Shown piece by piece: positions 5,536 through 6,662 of a stretch of 6,662 nucleotides of DNA (positions within the stretch are counted from its first letter, which is position 1; each line of letters opens with the position of its first letter). This DNA comes from an uncultured beta proteobacterium (lineage in GTDB: Bacteria > Pseudomonadota > Gammaproteobacteria > Burkholderiales > SG8-39), in contig CAIPUP010000029.1 of NCBI GenBank assembly GCA_903868285.1, positions 1 through 6,662 on the forward strand, written 5' to 3'. The notes under the pieces are model-generated. The model searched no databases and was not told where the DNA came from. It was given only the letters and a program-made list of their open reading frames with translations. Position numbers and translations under genes: made by a program.

Positions 5536-6537
5536 TCTCACCGCCCGCACCACATATCCAAGGCATCCGTTGCAGCGCCAGTAACGTGGCCAGTCGCGGC
5601 AACAACACTGCTGCTGGCACTGTTCACGCTGCTGCTTCTGCCGCTGGGCAATCCCGCCAGCGCTGCGGACAAATCGGCCGACGGCAAAGCGGCCGACGGC
5701 AAAGCGGTCGACAAGAAGCCTGCCGACAACGCAGTCAGCCGGGGGCAATATCTATCGCGTGCCGGTGGCTGTATGGCTTGCCACACAGCCGAGGCTAAAG
5801 ACGGCGGTAAGGAGGGCGTGCCCTACGCCGGTGGCCGCGCCCTCAAGACACCGTTTGGCACCTTCTACGGCCCCAACCTCACGCCGCATACCGAGGCCGG
5901 GCTGGGTCGCTGGGGCGAACAGGATTTCATCCGCGCCATGCGCCTGGGTCTGCGACCGGACGGCGCGCACTACTTCCCGGCCTTCCCCTATCCGTCCTTC
6001 ACCAAACTCAGCGACGCCGACCTGAAAGACCTGTGGGCCTACCTGCGTAGCCTGCCACCCGACGCCACCCCAAACCGTGCGCATGACCTGCAGTTTCCGT
6101 TTGGCTTTCGCTTTTTGCTGGCAGGCTGGAAATGGCTCTACTTCACGCCCGGCCCGATGTCACCCGACGCAGCGCAGTCGGCACCGCAGGCACAGCTGGC
6201 CCGTGGCGCCTATGTCACCCAGGCGCTCTCGCACTGCGGTGAATGCCATAGCGGACGCAATGTGCTGGGCGGCATTCGCAAGGACCGCATTCTGGCGGGT
6301 GCGGCCAAGGGGCCAGAGGGTAAGTCTGTGCCCAACCTGACACCGACCGGACTGAAGAAATGGGACGACAACGACCTGCGTGAATTTCTGCTCTCGGGAA
6401 TGACGCCGGATGGCGACGTCACCGCCGAAGCCATGGCCGAGGTGGTACGCAACACCACCAGCCAGCTCACCGCCCAGGATCTAACCGCGCTGATGGCCTA
6501 TCTGCGGTCGCTACCGGCGCTGCCGAGCGAGAAGTAA
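5533..6537 (+). CDS. Diheme class I cytochrome c, exported
   Basis: This is a 334-residue periplasmic electron carrier with two cytochrome c domains. The signal peptide has a long hydrophobic stretch at about residues 21-38 and an ASA cut after Ala44. A charged Ala/Asp/Lys/Gly linker (about 45-68) follows. Heme site 1 is Cys80, Cys83 and His84 (CMACH); heme site 2 is Cys235, Cys238 and His239 (CGECH). Each domain ends in a typical helix, LKDLWAYLRSLP and LTALMAYLRSLP. The layout, including GGRALKTPFGTFYGPNLTP and PAFPYPSF, resembles the cytochrome subunits that accept electrons from membrane dehydrogenases of the alcohol or aldehyde type, but with two hemes rather than three. No dehydrogenase subunit is in the window, so the donor is unknown. 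Met301 in AEAMAEVV is the likely axial ligand of heme 2. At the expected Met position of heme 1 there is Phe151. The gene lies just after a terminator and ends nine bases from purB. Confidence 0.9.
   Translation: MSHRPHHISKASVAAPVTWPVAATTLLLALFTLLLLPLGNPASAADKSADGKAADGKAVDKKPADNAVSRGQYLSRAGGCMACHTAEAKDGGKEGVPYAGGRALKTPFGTFYGPNLTPHTEAGLGRWGEQDFIRAMRLGLRPDGAHYFPAFPYPSFTKLSDADLKDLWAYLRSLPPDATPNRAHDLQFPFGFRFLLAGWKWLYFTPGPMSPDAAQSAPQAQLARGAYVTQALSHCGECHSGRNVLGGIRKDRILAGAAKGPEGKSVPNLTPTGLKKWDDNDLREFLLSGMTPDGDVTAEAMAEVVRNTTSQLTAQDLTALMAYLRSLPALPSEK
5676..5705 (+). repeat. Two exact 15-base tandem repeats in the diheme cytochrome linker
   Basis: The unit GGCCGACGGCAAAGC occurs twice in succession (5676-5690 and 5691-5705), with a diverged third copy from 5706. 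It encodes the repeating pattern Ala-Asp-Gly-Lys-Ala just after the signal peptide. Because the unit is a multiple of three, gain or loss of a copy would keep the frame. Confidence 0.9.
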
Positions 6538-6546
6538 GGCACCCCG

Positions 6547-6662
6547 CTACACCCGCTTGGCCAGCGCCTCGGCCTTGCCGGTGTAGCTGGCTGGGGTAAG
6601 CGCCAGCAGACGGGCACGGGCCTCGGCCGGAATCTCCAGGGTCTGCACAAAAGCCTGCAGCG
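6547..6662 (-). CDS. purB: PurB, adenylosuccinate lyase (C-terminal 37 residues; rest outside window)
   Basis: On the minus strand a frame is open from the window edge to a TAG whose complement is CTA at 6547-6549. It encodes 37 residues containing FVQTLEIPAEARARLLALTP followed by ASYTGKAEALAKRV. The pattern of a helix, LP-like turn, acidic/Arg stretch, LTPA-x-Y-x-G and a final helix is the C-terminus of proteobacterial adenylosuccinate lyase; E. coli PurB has a similar LTPANY-type end. The enzyme works twice in purine synthesis, releasing fumarate from SAICAR and from adenylosuccinate. Active-site regions lie outside the window. The stop is nine bases from the stop of the diheme cytochrome gene on the other strand. 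The call depends on a short segment, but the motif is distinctive. Confidence 0.82.
   Translation of the reverse strand, partial: LQAFVQTLEIPAEARARLLALTPASYTGKAEALAKRV

Overview
The window is a GC-rich, gene-dense stretch of chromosome that looks like core genome of a Gram-negative proteobacterium, most likely a betaproteobacterium. That assignment rests on the conserved order queA-tgt-yajC-secD-secF, on the style of the protein sequences, and on the purB C-terminus. The cytochrome pair suggests a respiring organism, perhaps of the Rhodocyclales, but the order is a guess. I see no mobile element, CRISPR array, tRNA, rRNA or phage gene.

Region 1 (1-1589) holds the 3' end of queA and all of tgt. 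Both act on tRNA queuosine: Tgt swaps guanine-34 for preQ1, and QueA then adds the epoxycyclopentane ring from S-adenosylmethionine. Region 2 (about 1630-4882) is yajC-secD-secF, the accessory membrane complex that uses the proton motive force to help SecYEG export proteins. A probable internal promoter lies between tgt and yajC. yajC appears to start at TTG, and secD begins two bases after its stop.

Region 3 (4883-6537) holds two exported c-type cytochromes on the same strand. The first is a small class II cytochrome (c'/c-556 family, C-terminal CSACH). The second is a larger diheme class I cytochrome (CMACH and CGECH). A strong intrinsic terminator separates them. Both depend on Sec export, which the upstream operon supports, although that proximity may be chance. 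Region 4 (6547-6662) is the extreme 3' end of purB on the minus strand, running tail to tail with the diheme cytochrome gene.

I found no new multi-gene system. The points worth a second look are local. They are a possible leaderless tgt mRNA; Glu in place of the usual proton-relay Asp in SecF; Met at the distal heme position of the class II cytochrome; Phe at the expected Met-ligand position of the first heme of the diheme cytochrome; and a terminator placed between two cytochrome genes with no obvious second promoter. No gap between genes exceeds 300 bases.
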